NCBI GenBank assembly: GCA_963921795.1
Contig: OY997639.1
Coordinates: 50,841,268 to 50,905,267, forward strand
Direction of reading: 5' to 3'
Source: Nannobrachium achirus
Lineage: Eukaryota > Chordata > Actinopteri > Myctophiformes > Myctophidae
Length of the DNA stretch: 64,000 bases
The notes under the pieces were generated by a model. It was not told the origin of the DNA. It did no database searches and saw only the letters and a list, made by a program, of their open reading frames with translations. Shown here piece by piece: positions 12,783-24,880 of this stretch. The position numbers and the translations under genes are program-made. Within the stretch, counting starts at the first letter, position 1; every line of letters starts with the position of its first letter.

Positions 12783-13282
12783 GGAAAAAAGAGGTTTCGG
12801 ACCAATGCCATGGCACCAGTCTTGTATCCTAGACATGTATCCTATCCTAGACACTACACTAGGATGTTTCGAGGTTGAATGTATTCAACCTCAACACATG
12901 CCAGCTGGCTCACACTTCTAAAGAAAGTTACAATCACAATAGCATGTTGGGACCGGGACATAGGCTAGACTTTTGTTATTCTTAAACAACAAGAGTACTG
13001 TCTGTCAATATCTTGTTTGTGCGTGCATGCACGTTCTTATGTTCCTGTCTTCCTGCACTTTAATGTGAGGAAGCAATCAGAGATGGCATTACAGTGCAAT
13101 GCCTAGCCAAAGGCCCCACAGAGTGCCACAGTTTGTTTTTGGCTTGACTTCAAACTGCCATTGTAGGGATTTAATCTTTTGATAACATAAGGATGCAAGC
13201 TTTGTTCAATTTAGTTTTCTTTCTGCGTCATTCTTCATTATCTGCCTCTACTATGTTCTAATAAAAGCTAAATGTGACTAAA

Positions 13283-13500
13283 GGGCAGCAGTGGCTCAGT
13301 CTCAGGAGGTAGAGCTGCCAACTTAGAACTGGAAGGTTCGATCCCTGGCTCCTACTTGTTTTATGTCCACTGTCCTTCAGCAAGACGCTGAACCCCTAAC
13401 TGCTCCTGACAAGCCCTGTGTGGCTGACTCCAACATCGATTGGTGAATGTACATTGTAAAGGGCTTTGGGGCTTTGGGGAAGAATCTGTTGTAGGATCTG
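13283..13500 (+). mobile_element. tRNA-derived SINE
   Basis: The head resembles a tRNA, with an A-box-like TGGCTCAGTCTC segment and a B box GGTTCGATCCC. A body follows with the CCTTCAGCAAGACGCTGAACC block common in fish SINEs. It is transcribed on the + strand and is not a functional tRNA. Confidence 0.7.
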
Positions 13501-13581
13501 ATCGTTTATCAACAGGAGTGCACTGAGGCATGCACTAAGGAGGACTCTAGCCGGAGCCCTCATTAGCTGGACTCACATAAA

Positions 13582-13757
13582 AAGCATGCTACCTTTGTTT
13601 TACCTGGGTAAAGCAGCTTCAATTACAGTAATTCCCTGGAAGTCACATGGTTTTGAAGAGGCAGGCAGCCTCTTCAAAACCATGTGTCTTCAATAGGGAA
13701 CGAATTTAAGCTGTATTACCCCCCACCTCCCCCCAGGTAAAAAAAGGTAGCATGCTT
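13582..13757. mobile_element. Foldback with strong internal hairpin
   Basis: The outer arms AAGCATGCTACCTTTGTTTTACC and GGTAAAAAAAGGTAGCATGCTT bracket an inner hairpin at 13644-13686 (19-bp perfect stem, 5-nt loop). It directly abuts the LTR fragment that begins at 13757. Confidence 0.75.
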
Positions 13758-13984
13758 GATAAATAGGATGTTTTTGTTTAAACATGTTTGTATTTCTTAT
13801 ATTAGTAGGCTATACAGTATGTCTCAACTGTAAAACTATAGTTTGCTACAATCTGAACTGTCTTCACAACAGCTGTAACAGCTGTCACTATGTCCCATTG
13901 GTGTCAATGTCGTCTGAGGGATGTTGATTGCAATCTGCTGTGACCTGAGGAGACCACACCTACAGTATCTTTGATCTATCAGGA
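13757..13984 (+). mobile_element. LTR fragment (same family as 30.25 kb)
   Basis: About 228 bp aligning with the first part of the LTR at 30251-30852, from TGATAAATAGGAT to TTTGATCTATCAGGA. It is truncated on the 3' side, with no second LTR nearby. Confidence 0.8.
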
Positions 13985-14092
13985 TCAGGGGTCCACGTCA
14001 ATATGCCGACGGGCTGGTATGCCGACCACCTAAACCTAGCCGTAGGCTCTAAAAGTGGAGTATGAATCGACCCTAACCTCAGTAAAACTAAC

Positions 14093-14208
14093 GCTGGTGA
14101 ACGCTAACCTGGTGAAATGCTAACCTGCCGACGCTGGTGAATGCTAACCTGGTGAAATGCTAACCTGCAGATGCTGGTCAATGCTAACCTGGTGAATGAT
14201 AACCTGGT
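14093..14208. repeat. Minisatellite, three 40-bp units
   Basis: Units start at 14093, 14133 and 14173 with GCTGGTGAAYGCTAACCTGG. The third is slightly diverged and shortened. Confidence 0.9.
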
Positions 14209-14279
14209 TGGTCGGACCAACGGACTTTCGAACCAATGAGCGGACCCCTCCATGGCACCTCGAGCTAAATTCAGGAAGG

Positions 14280-14383
14280 AAGGCACTGGAGCAAACTCTG
14301 ACAATTAAAGCCTTTTTAATTACAGATGAAACTTGCACCCTGTAATTAAAGGTTTTAATTGTCAGAGTTTGCTCGAGTGCCTT
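14280..14383. repeat. Foldback hairpin
   Basis: Arms containing GCAAACTCTGACAATTAAA and its complement pair across about 45 bp. Confidence 0.85.
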
Positions 14384-14492
14384 CGTTTTTCTAACCCCAG
14401 ATCCCTTTGCTAGGCTTGGGGTGGCTCAAGGTGTTAGACAGTGTACTCTACAACAACTTACAAAGGTCTTTAAAATACTCAGAGGAACAGAA

Positions 14493-14625
14493 ACAGTGCC
14501 CATGTACCTATGAAACTAGTGGGCCTAGTCTTGTAACGAGACATCTCGCTCAAATTATTACAAAACCGGGGTTACATTTGTAACCTATAGCTTGACAGGT
14601 ACATGGGTATGGGCACTGCACTGTT
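14493..14625. repeat. Inverted repeat
   Basis: AACAGTGCCCATGTACCT at 14493 pairs with the complementary block at 14597-14625, which has one 5-nt interruption. No coding content lies between. Confidence 0.75.
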
Positions 14626-15017
14626 AGAAAATACTTCTCTAGAGTCAGAGTGAGAGATGCTGATGGGCACAACACCAGAAGAAGCTCCTCTGACCTTGTT
14701 CTCCTTATATTCGGCACAAACATGGGGAAAATGCAAACTGTCTAGGCCTGTCAAATACCCCTTCCAGGTGAAAAGAATCAGCTGGCGATGCTGATGTGGG
14801 TGATGTGGGTATCAAAGGTGACACCTGGTTGTTTACACCTAATTCCAGTGCCTCCATCTCAGTGGTAAACGTCCGAGCTTTCAGCTGTTCAGCTCAAATT
14901 TCCATTTGAGCTGAAAATCCAGCTGGTGAGTGAAAAATAGAGGCGGGACGTTCACGAATGAATCGAGTCTTTGGGGATCCGGTTCGCAGTATAGGGAGAC
15001 GTTCCTTTTTTTTCTGA

Positions 15018-15040
15018 GGGGGGGGGGGGGGGGGGGGGGG
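15018..15040. repeat. Poly-G tract (23 bp)
   Basis: An uninterrupted G run. A second of about 18 bp lies at 16185-16202. Both are prone to length error and to G-quadruplex formation. Confidence 0.9.
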
Positions 15041-15251
15041 AATGCTTTACTTAAGTAAAAGTATCAATACTGTAATGTGGAAGGAAATACTCTGCCACAC
15101 GTAGAAGTTCGGAATTAAAATGTACTTGGGTAAAAGTACAAAAGTATTGGTATCAAAATGTACTTAAAGTACCAATAGTAGAAAGTACTCATTATGCTCA
15201 TAATGTCCCATTTCACAAGTTTTCCAATGAATAAAATGTAGAAAAATCTGT

Positions 15252-15326
15252 TGAAAATAGCAGATCTACAAGCTCACAATACGTCACAACGCGACGCATT
15301 GTGAGCTTGTAGATCGGCTATTTTCA
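15252..15326 (+). repeat. Dispersed palindrome, copy 2
   Basis: A near-perfect 75-bp palindrome. Its left arm contains AATAGCAGATCTACAAGC and its right arm is the complement with GCC in place of GCA, the same asymmetric mismatch as at 31160-31243. The loop is CpG-rich. Confidence 0.9.
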
Positions 15327-15687
15327 AATGGCCGAAATGTATAGTATATAGGGTTGAAGTGATTTGTAATTATAATAATCAAAATCTACAAAGTAACTGG
15401 TAACCAAAATGAGTCTTTTGAACGGCTCTTTTTTTCCCATCTCTATAGTGAAAAACTCTCTTCAAGTTCAAAGTAAAAGTCTCTGATTGTTATGCCCTCT
15501 CTTCGAGAAAGTAAGAGCACACATTTCACTTTGAGCTGAAAATCCAGCTGGTGAGTGAAAAACATAAGAGCACACACTGCTTTTCCCTCACTGATTAAAA
15601 CAGGATGGTTCAACTTGACAGAACTTATTTTTTAACCATTTAAACTCCATATGGTTAAGAGGAGTCTCTCAGGGATCTATTTCCTTT

Positions 15688-15758
15688 GCTGTCCTCACAA
15701 TGCGACACAAATGCGACACGTTGCGTCGCATTGTGAGCTTGTCTATATGATATTTTCA
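15688..15758 (+). repeat. Dispersed palindrome, copy 3
   Basis: CTCACAATGCGAC pairs with GTCGCATTGTGAG across a loop of GCGACAC repeats. The outer arm is preserved only on the right. Confidence 0.7.
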
Positions 15759-15774
15759 GCGAAAGCTTTCCCCA

Positions 15775-16048
15775 CAATTAGTGACGCTGCAATCTTGATT
15801 TTTCACTTTTGATCCGATATGGCAGCATCGAAATTGATTCCATACCAATACCGATCCGATACAGTTACCGATCCGATATAGCACATATTTGATATACTTA
15901 TAAATATGATTTATAAATAATAAGTGCAATCAAATAAAAATAAAATAAAAGCACAAATTTATGATCTGTCATTTTAGCTGCGATCCGATCTACGTTTTTT
16001 TGTGTGGCTGATATCGAGCCGATATCCGATCTACCGATCTGCATCTCT
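15775..16048 (-). mobile_element. Degenerate hAT-like repeat
   Basis: The right end reads TAGAGATGCAGATCGG on the minus strand, and the body is rich in GATCCGATA. It resembles the common fish hAT repeat that begins with an AGGGATGCA-type end. The left end is not defined. Confidence 0.35.
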
Positions 16049-17160
16049 ACCCACAATACAGATGCTGGGTTTTAAGTGGTTATGAGAATGAAGCACACAT
16101 ACTGTACAATTGCTAATTGTGCATGGCTTTGTTTTCCTCTTCTTTTAATCCTATTAGGAGTGTGTGTATTCATGCGGTGGCTGTGGGGGGGGGGGGGGGG
16201 GGAACTCTCCCTCATCTGGCAATTAGTTTGGAATATAAAACGTTACTGTGAGTAGTAGTGAGTATTAAGGGTTGTTCCTAAACCTGTTCAGAGTGCTTTC
16301 CATGACAACCACATCCTGTTTGGTAAAACATAATTATGGTCTGTTGAATACCCCTAGGTAATGATGCACTCCAGGAGCAAATGGATGCCTACTGTACTAC
16401 AGGGAGAGTTGTAAAATGTATTATGTATTATGTATACAGTATGTCGCTGCAGAGCTCCAGGCAGTCATCGGGAGGTTGTTATCAATCACTGCTGGTCAAG
16501 ATAAAATATATAATACTAGTTATCTGCATTGGGACTGACTGATATATCACCAGTGAATAAATGCCTGAATGAATATACATCTTTTATCAAATTATCCATG
16601 GTACAGTCTATCAACAGTGAATATACAGTATTGTAGACTCAGGGATTGATTAATGAGCTGAAGAGTGGACTCAGAGTGATTCCAGAGTGGGGGGCGGTGC
16701 CCTCGTTTCCCCTGTGCACACGCCTGCCCCGCCTATAGGCTCTCTCGAGTTGGGAGGCCTGTGTGAGCCCCTGTACGTTTTGGGGATTATGTGATGGATG
16801 GCCTGATGTGATGAATACATGCCACTGTATTTTCTGTTTTTCTGTAGTTTTTGTTTAGTTTTTGATTAATCTGTTCTCAGGGATGTGCCATGTTTGCACC
16901 TTTATGAAAGTTCTCGCTTGTGCCATGTGAAATTTTGAATGTATGTGTATTCAGGTTACATCAGAGTTGGGTTGTGGGATTTTACAGTACCGCTTGGTTC
17001 CATATGGTTTGGTTTCATGCATATTTGTATTTTCTTTATTTTATTTCCTTTGGTCATGACCGTCATCTGTTGTATTGTGTTCCCTTGCTGGAGGATGTAT
17101 TTGTGTTGAGGGAGAAGAGAAAACTATTTAAAAAAGTGAAATGAAAGAATGCTGGGTTTA
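16049..17160. other. Gene-free stretch
   Basis: Contains the poly-G run at 16185-16202. No supportable gene; the short ORFs here lack motifs. Confidence 0.45.
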
Positions 17161-17169
17161 ACACATTAT

Positions 17170-17368
17170 TATTATTATTATTTTTTAAAGATTTGTTTTG
17201 GGGCTTTTATGCCTTTATTGGATAGTACAGTAGACTGAGGAAATGGGGGGAGAGATGGGGAGAGATATGCGGCAAAGGTCGTCCGGATCGGGAATCGAAC
17301 CAGCGACGCCGCCAGGCATCAATGCCTATATGGTATGCGCTTAGACCAGTAGGCCACCGGGCGCCCCT
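17170..17368 (-). mobile_element. tRNA-derived SINE, minus strand
   Basis: Read on the minus strand it starts with a tRNA-like head (GGTGGCCTACTGGTCTAAGC as the A-box region, GGTTCGATTCCCGAT as B box), followed by a pyrimidine-rich body and an AT-rich tail at 17160-17185. It shares its head and body style with 62225-62440. Confidence 0.75.
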
Positions 17369-17789
17369 AACACATTATTGAATACATGGAAATCGGAACA
17401 TTTCTTTTTGTAAGGGGGGACGTATGTAGGCTCAATGATTGATTAGTGATGACTGTTAGCTGAAGACTGGTGAGGTGGCGACGATATTGTTGTTCTGCCG
17501 GCAAGTTGGCCGCATGTGTGGAAATAAATAAATAAATGGAATAGCTCTGCTGGCTTTCCAAAGAGAGAAGTTCCTGGTCATCTGTCTTTATAAAGAGAGT
17601 CTAAAAAGCCTATACCCATACAGGCCTACAGTCTTGGATGCTACAGTATGAGTATAACAAGTATAATAAGAAAACAGTCTATCAACAATAAATATATTAA
17701 GCAGAGTGTAAATTATACAATGACAATTGGGGGGGCGTAAGGGCCGGGGAACTCATTACAGCGCAGGCGTGTTACAATTCTCACAGAGT

Positions 17790-18020
17790 AGTCTTTAGAG
17801 GGTAGTTATGTCCGATATGGTCCAAAGAGTCTCCCTCTTGATGTCCAAAAATCATTATAATCATCTCTATGGTCACGTGATCAAGATGATTTATCAGATT
17901 CCAATGGCTTTCATAATTTGCGGGAGGAGATAATTTTGCACAAAATGGCAAAAATCATGAACGCAAGCATCTGATTCTAACTACACGCACAGTCGCACAC
18001 ACATCCCATTGTTTCATATC
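17790..18020 (+). repeat. Partial copy of the 33.3-34.2 kb repeat
   Basis: TCACGTGATCAAGAT followed by a CCAAT..GCTT block and an AATTTGC..ATGAACGCA block matches the repeated units at 33.6-34.1 kb. Confidence 0.5.
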
Positions 18021-18416
18021 AGCCGGCCCTCATATAGCAGCCTGCCTCATGGTTGGGCGTATAACTAACAATTTCTTTTTTTCAGGACTCTAAGATGTGT
18101 GCTATCGGAAGCGGGGACGGGCCATGGGGCGGGTACACAGATAGGTGAACCGATCAGTGAATAGGATCCACCGTCTGTTTTCAGCCAGAATCGAGCAGCC
18201 CCCAGCTGCAGACCGAATCCGCCCCTCTAAACCAAATCAGCCTGTGTTTGGAGAGGTTTAGGGCAGGCTACTGTAGGCTACTTGAATTGTGACGCAAATC
18301 CCAAATAGGCCTCATCCATTTGTCCCAGACTACATTTTCCTACCAAGTATTCTTCTAAACACAGTTTTCACCACTACCCTTACAAAATACCAAAACTCAC
18401 CCTAATCGGTACCCAT

Positions 18417-18671
18417 GGGGCTTTTAAGCCGTGACATCATTTTGTATTCAGACCTCCAAGCGGATTTATTATCAATATCTGTCCCTCGCTATTGCAACAG
18501 ATCCGAGACAAAAATAACGACTAAAGTATAATTCTACCACTTTCCTTTCAACAACAAAGAGAAGAAAAATTACTAAATAGTAAAAATAGTAAAAAGATTC
18601 ACAGGCGCTGGGGCCTTTTGGCCCCAAAAGTTCTCCTCTGCCTACAAAATGATGTCAGACTTAACAGCCCC
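18417..18671. mobile_element. Foldback element ~255 bp
   Basis: GGGGCTTTTAAGCCGTGACA at the left pairs with the complement ending at 18671. Both arms include CATCATTTTGTA or its complement. No coding capacity. Confidence 0.7.
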
Positions 18672-19628
18672 ATTATCTCTGGAGTCAAGTGATTTCCATA
18701 TTCAATTCCATTTCGCTATAACTTCAAAAGTTTGTGGATCCTGGGTAGGCAACCTAGCATAGCTGACACAGACCTATACTCAGAGGAATGCATTATTCTA
18801 GTTTAAAGGAAATTATATAGGGATCAGGCTATAGGTTCAAAAGCCTAACCTTAGAGTAAATGCTATCTTTTCCATTAAAATCTGTAGGGAAAACCTAATG
18901 GCACCTAGATCCCATGGAAATGGAATAGTACTGGACACATGACGTGACCATAAAGGGCTGTCCATACTGTCTCCAACCACCCAACATTTCATCTGAGAGT
19001 TCCGACTTTTCGACGTGCAGCTTTCGGAACTCTAATTCGGGGTAATGCTTTTCAGAAGTTGTGAGTGACGTAATTTTGTAGTTGAACCGGAAGTTTCCGA
19101 CGAAAGGTTCGGTGGTCGTAGAGAGAGTATGGACATGCTTTCAGATAATGGAACAGAACAGAATGAGTAAAAAAACAACAGATGCATTATGTAACGTTGT
19201 GTGTGTAGGTGTCTGAAAAATCAGTTAATGGCCATGGTGTCAAGTGTATCAGTATGTGTTTACACAGATGAGAGTGAATCAACACATATCATTTACTGGT
19301 TCAAACAGATAAATGTCTGTCGATATAACAAGTAACAACAAGTAAATCGTACAACAGTTATCCTTCCAACTTAAAGTGTCAGGACACCCTGCCTCTTTAT
19401 TTATTTTATCATAATTCAGATATGAAAAGTAATCTAAAATGTAGGCGTGATTATCCGTTGTTGAGGGGGGAGGGGTGGAGTTGAGCGTGCATATCATTAT
19501 ATTCTGAAACTATGCCACAAAAAGCTGACCGCAGTGAAAATGCTAATTCTGATATCAAAAATTAAAACCAGCAGTTGCAGGTGTAAAAATTATAAAGATT
19601 CCGCAACTTCGTGTGTGTGTGTGTGTGA

Positions 19629-19725
19629 CAATTCAATTCAATTAAAAGGAGCTTTATTGGCATGAGAAAACATACGTTTACATTTCCAAAGCAAGTCTCA
19701 AAATATAAAAACAGTTGAAAATGGG
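19629..19725 (-). mobile_element. LINE 3' end, minus strand
   Basis: Reverse-complement copy of the LINE terminus at 3290-3390, with a CAATTCAATTCAATT tail. Confidence 0.6.
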
Positions 19726-19796
19726 GAACATATATACAGTTGGAGGGGGTAGTTGGTGACAGTTCGTGCACACGCGTTCACAACGTTCACATGCAC

Positions 19797-19864
19797 AGAA
19801 AATAGCCCATCTACAAGCTCACAAGTTGTTAATAACAAGTTGTTAGCATGTAAATTGGCTATTG
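19797..19864 (+). repeat. Dispersed palindrome, copy 4 (diverged)
   Basis: AATAGCCCATCTACAAGCTC on the left is matched by GCATGTAAATTGGCTATT on the right. Confidence 0.75.
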
Positions 19865-20511
19865 TCCATGTTTGTGGCCCTTAGCACGAATAGTAAAGCT
19901 CTGAATCCACAAGCCTTTGAAGTTACAATGTGTAGGAGGAGGGGAGCGTTGATCAAAACAAGCCATTGTTCTTTATCGCTGATTTAATATATTTTTATAG
20001 AAAAGTGATTTTGGGTTTCATGACCCTTTAAGAGGCATCGAGGCATATCTGTTACAGTTCTGTAGTGCACATCCTAGAAGTGTGCCAGAGTCAAGCAGAA
20101 GTATGTAATTGCAGGGCACAAAAAAGCATTGAGACATAAGCAGATTCATTGAGATGTAAGGAGATTCACAAAGTAGGCTGTACTGGTGCGTTCATAATAT
20201 TAATATGGACAGTTGAAGAAAATGTTCTCATGAGGCTCGAGGCATGAAATACTAAAATGTCACACTCGTGTCACAAGTTTATCTCAATATAGCTGTGTGG
20301 TTTCACTTGTTTGGTGTGGTGCCTGCGGCTTGGGCAGGTTGAAGAGGCATATTAACCATAACCAGAGGCATGGCCAGGGTTGGAAGCTCATCAGTGACAT
20401 CTCCGGCAGAAGCATTTCTCAGTCTGCCAAGACTCTGGCATTAAGTGCAGAGGAACGTGTGGAAACTTGCTGGAATGGCTTGTGAGATTAGTTCCGGACA
20501 CACAGACAAAC

Positions 20512-20630
<119 letters not shown>

Positions 20631-20935
20631 AGCTCACCGGACCACCGGACAGATCAGCCCTAAACTTTGTATGCACGCTATGTAGGCCAAGGAAGAACCT
20701 AGATTGTAAACCTGTACATGTTTGCCTCACCTTTTGGCCTTTAACTCTTGAACTGTACTGTACACTCAAAATAGTGTTAATTACGTTTAAATTAGCAATA
20801 ATTGTCTCATCTTAACACTGGTTTCTGTTGTCTGTGTTGGACTGTATACAGGGAAGTAAAAATGATAACGCTGTCTTTGAAGAGGATTTACTTTTTTCAA
20901 CAACATGGCCTTTCTCTCTCTCTAGGTCGTTTGAT

Positions 20936-22145
20936 TGATTGATTGAAGAATTTATTAGAAGTTTGCAATAGAAAAAAGTACAGTTTCATGACAGTACAAA
21001 TCACTGGTACAAGGTCAACTAAAAGGAGATCCTAGAAAGCCGAGGCTTATTTCCACAGGAACCACACTTTAAGTATCTCATATAACATTGAAAGACAGAC
21101 GGATAGAACATAGTACTTTATCTAGGATAATATCAGTTTCAAAAGCATAACATCAAATACAAAGGCAGAAAAAAGAAAAAAAAGGGGGAGGGGGGGAGCA
21201 TGGGGGCTTAATCTATTTACAAGTCACGGGTAGCAGCTGTCTGAAGGTGACTTTTCATACCAATTTTGAAGGAGGCTAGGGATTTGCTCTCCTTTAGGGC
21301 TTGAGGAAGGGCGTTCCACATGTTGATGGTGTAGCAGGAGAACGAGTTAGAGCCTTGTTTAGTGTTAAATCTACGTTGATGATGATTAGTGGAGCTGCCT
21401 CTGGTGTTGTGATCGTGAACATCCTTGACCTTTAAGAAGTAGTTTGTCAGGTACATGGGAATCTTGGAGGTGTAGTGTATCTTGTACACCAGGCCCATTG
21501 CAAGATGCTGTACTCTGTCAGCTACTTTGAGCCATCCCACGCTTTCGTGGTGATGATCGGTAAGGTGGGTCAGAGGAGGGAGACCAAGCACAACCCTAAT
21601 TAGTTTGTTTTGGGCTGTTTGGAGCTTTAACTTTAAGGCAGCTGGGGCGTCGCGATACCAGACAAGGACTCCGTAATCAATGAGGGGCCCAATAAGAGCA
21701 CCTCCTAGTGTCTTTCGGGATTTAATATTGATCAGCGGGGCAACCCTTTGCAAGAAGCGAATTCGTTGGTTGACTTTATTGATTACCTTGGTGGTCATTT
21801 TTTCACTGGATAGGTTAGCCTCCAGGATGCAACCCAGGTAGCAGATGTAGTTTTTTCTTTCTATCACAGTGTCACCTACTTTAATTGTGAAGTTCTCAAC
21901 TAGGCTAAGTTTCTGACTAGATCCAAAGAGGATACATTCAGTTTTGCCTAGGTGAATTGAGAGTCTGTTGTGAGCCAGGTGCAGATCTTGTTAAGTTCAC
22001 AGTTAAGGGCCTTTTCAACCTGCGATATGTCTCTGCCTGAGACTAGGAGAGCAGAGTCATCCGCGAACAGAAACAGATTGCAGTCACAAGCAGATGACAT
22101 GTCGTTTACGTATATATTAAGAACAACAGTGGTCCTAGTATACTA
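20936..22145 (-). pseudogene. Decayed LINE ORF2 (reverse transcriptase C-terminal part)
   Basis: The minus-strand translation from 22145 gives LGPLLFLIYVNDM, then LFLFADDSALL, an RT motif with FADD as the catalytic core, then a typical post-RT region. A frameshift near 21960 separates this from the downstream frame (21867-21217), which carries YLGCIL and a conserved FIDYG-like segment (LIDYGVLVW). The 3' end is a (GATT)n tail at 20936-20950. The 5' part, including any endonuclease, is absent. The (GATT)n tail recurs at 36150 and 46425 with similar 3' sequence, so this family is dispersed locally. The clade is not assigned from sequence alone. Confidence 0.85.
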
Positions 22146-22422
22146 TACTAGTCGTCCTCAGACGAACCTTCCAGTCATCCCGGTTCTCCATACATCTGGC
22201 CAGCTCGTTGGTGCTTTGTGCTCCTACGTCTTTCTTGAGTACATCCACGTATGTTATTGTGGGACATCCTCGTGACTGGTGCCCATGCGCTGGTTCCCAC
22301 AGCACCAGTTTGCTGGCAGGAAGCTCCTGGTGTCTTTGGCAGTGTCCTGCTAGTCTCATTCTTCTGGCAGCAATTTTCTCGCTCACCCTTGGCTTTCCCT
22401 TTAATGTATCAATGTATGACAT
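22146..22422 (-). pseudogene. Second LINE ORF2 C-terminal fragment
   Basis: The minus-strand frame carries RRMRLAGHC, LVLWEPAHG and RGCPTITYVD, the pattern found at the C-terminus of fish non-LTR reverse-transcriptase proteins (RRxRxAGHC ... LW.P.HG...RGRP..TY.D). It is truncated at both ends and abuts the first LINE at 22145. A related fragment lies at 50518-50844. Confidence 0.75.
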
Positions 22423-24740
22423 GGCCTTTCACTTAAATACCTGATTGAGCTGTTTTGTATACCAGGAAAAGGTTTTTGATTAAAAGGCTGACCGGGTGGT
22501 GAAGGGCCCAGTGTGATGGGGCCTAAAAAAATAGTCAATGCCACCACCTTTATATAGTGTTATTGCGTAAGACCAAAATGAGAATGCTTCATCAATATCA
22601 TTACGCAACATCACATATTGAGGGGCCGCTATAGAGCAAATGCTAAAGGTTGCACTGTATGTAAATGAAATGTAATTTCCTCCCACAGCTTCCTCAGCAC
22701 AGCCCTGGGTATAGGCTTACTGTAGCAGGCGTATAGGCCACGTAGCAGAGATACTGTATAAGCTCCGGCCGAAGCCTAAAGGCAAGGGGAAGATTATATT
22801 TTTGCCTCTCTCTGTGTTTGTGTCTGTCCACATCTAATCTCGCAAACCATAGACCGATCAGTGCCAAATCTATTGTGGACACTGCCAGCAGGCCAAGAAA
22901 GTCAATCGCTGAATATTGCTCAAATCCGAACAGCTTTTTGTCTGGTGGACAAATATGGCTGAACTTGTGATCACAGAATATTTTGTTTGCATATTTGTGA
23001 ATAAATATTCCTCACATTTTCAGAAGTGTGACAGATCTCCACAGATTCCACCACCGTCCCTCCATATTTAGACAAGATTGTAATCATTCATAAAGTCATC
23101 ATTATGAGATTCCCAGTTGGAAATATATAACATATAACATTTCTAGTATTCATGTTGTTTTGCATCACTTGCAAAACTTAAAAGGTGGTTGCTACTGTTC
23201 AGTACACTGACTGAGCAAATTATCACAAAAAAAAAAGTCATAACCAACAAGGACATCTAGAGGTGTGCATATTTTATTTCATTTGGGCACAGTCCAGTAG
23301 AAGGTTCTTCTCCAGTGTGGACAGACACACTGGCATCTGTTTAGAGTACTTAAACGACAGAAACTCTTGTGACACTGTTTAGAGATGTTTGTTTTCCTTC
23401 CTGAGTAAATCAGCACATGCATCTCCTGATTGAGTTAAAGTCTTGGTAAACCTCTGATTAGTGTACAATCTAGGTTCATCTGTGTCTCTTCTTTCTGTCT
23501 GGTTATAGATATAGATGGTGATTTGCTGATAGAGGGGATCTGTCCATTCCTCAGTATTTGGTTGTCATGATCCACAAATATCTGTGTTTACAGGTTTCCT
23601 CTTATAGGACCACTCACTCTGAATCTCTTCAGCAGAGTGTGCAAGTAGGGTGATGAGTGCTTTCTGTATGTGGGTATGTGGGTGGAGGGGCGTCGCACCA
23701 AATTCTGGGCCCTGGGTACAAGGACTCACTGTGGGACCCCCATTAATGTTCTTCATAGGGGGAGGGGGTTTAACCCATTTAGACTGGGAACGCATTATTA
23801 TGCATTATTTTATGCTTTAACTATTGAAAAATATAACTATTGAAAAATAATCTACAAGCGCACCGAGTGCCGCGCTACGAGCTTGTAGATCTGATATTTT
23901 TGAAAAATTGTGAACATTTGTGTCTTTGAATATGACGTTTTTTTGTTTCTATGTCAGTGGTGCTCAAACCTTTTCATGTGAAGGACCCCCAAAATGATAT
24001 GTATTTGGCCGCGGACCCCCATCTCAAAATATTTAGTTCCAGGGACCCCCCAGAAGCAAAATTTTAGTTACAAATTTAGCTAAAGTATAAATAATAAAGG
24101 CCCCTCCACCTTGGGCCCTATAGTAACTCAGTTCCACTTCCCCCCCTTGTGACGCCCCTGTGTGAGTGGGTATGTGGCTGACAGTACAAAGGCAGGGCCT
24201 TTAGCCAATGAGGGAGCAGCGTTGTCTGTGACGTCGCACACCAACCAACAAGTGTCGTCACATACCCACATACAGCTCATCACACTACTTGCGTGCTCTG
24301 CTGGCGCACACAAGTAGGCCATATTTGGCTATGAGTGCACAAGCTACCAGAACGCTTGTGTCATCACTATGATGTGAGCTATGTCCTGATTTTGCAACTG
24401 CCCAAATATGGAGTTCCATGTCAATCGTGACCAAATATGGAGGTCCATGACATCAGACTGGCCTCCGAGTACTGTGATTGGCAATATGGGTTAACCATAA
24501 TTATGTAACAGAGGTGAATCACTCTATTGACAATATACCTCTTTGCTAATAGTGATATCAGCCAGCAGTCTCTGAGTTGTGTTTAGAATAGATGATGGTG
24601 ATGAACGATAGATTGACAGCGAGTTAACTCCAATGAAGAGACAAATAGATCAGACGTAGATTTATTTAATAATTATTTATTGCATAAAAGCAGTCTGGCA
24701 TTAAGTCTGTTTAATCATTATTATATTATTATATTTTATT
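22423..24740. other. Gene-free stretch upstream of the RNF40-like gene
   Basis: Contains a palindrome copy at 23841-23908 and a hAT-like end (CAGTGGTGCTCAAAC) at about 23956. Inverted blocks at 23640-23690 and 24245-24300 share TATGTGGGTATGTG. CCAAATATGG boxes lie near 24407 and 24433. No gene supported. Confidence 0.45.
23841..23908 (+). repeat. Dispersed palindrome, copy 5
   Basis: TGAAAAATAATCTACAAGCG pairs with GCTTGTAGATCTGATATTTT around a CpG-rich loop. Confidence 0.8.
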
Positions 24741-24741
24741 T

Positions 24742-24798
24742 TATATAAAAGCGCTTTGGGATAAAGCCTGTTCTCAGTCAAAGTTATTCAGTATAAAA
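24742..24798 (+). promoter_or_regulatory. Candidate TATA boxes upstream of the RNF40-like frame
   Basis: TATATAAAA at 24742-24750 and TATAAAA at 24792-24798 lie about 130 and 85 bp before the ATG at 24881. This is positional evidence only. If the copy is a retrogene it would have had to acquire its own promoter, and these are the obvious candidates. Confidence 0.3.
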
Positions 24799-24880
24799 GA
24801 CAATCCAGGTCACAGTAATTTCTCCGTAGCAACTAGATGCTGCACTTAGGGTCTTTGCTGCTACTGGTGAAGAAGTAAAC

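Noticed and set aside
13283-13360. Possible functional tRNA gene at the SINE head
   Set aside because: The B box is good, but the cloverleaf is not complete and a SINE body follows.
13644-13686. MicroRNA precursor
   Set aside because: A perfect stem with a 5-nt loop nested in a larger foldback is typical of MITE DNA, and nothing indicates processing.
17280-17368. Possible tRNA gene on the minus strand
   Set aside because: Same reason: a tRNA-like head continuing into a SINE body and AT-rich tail.
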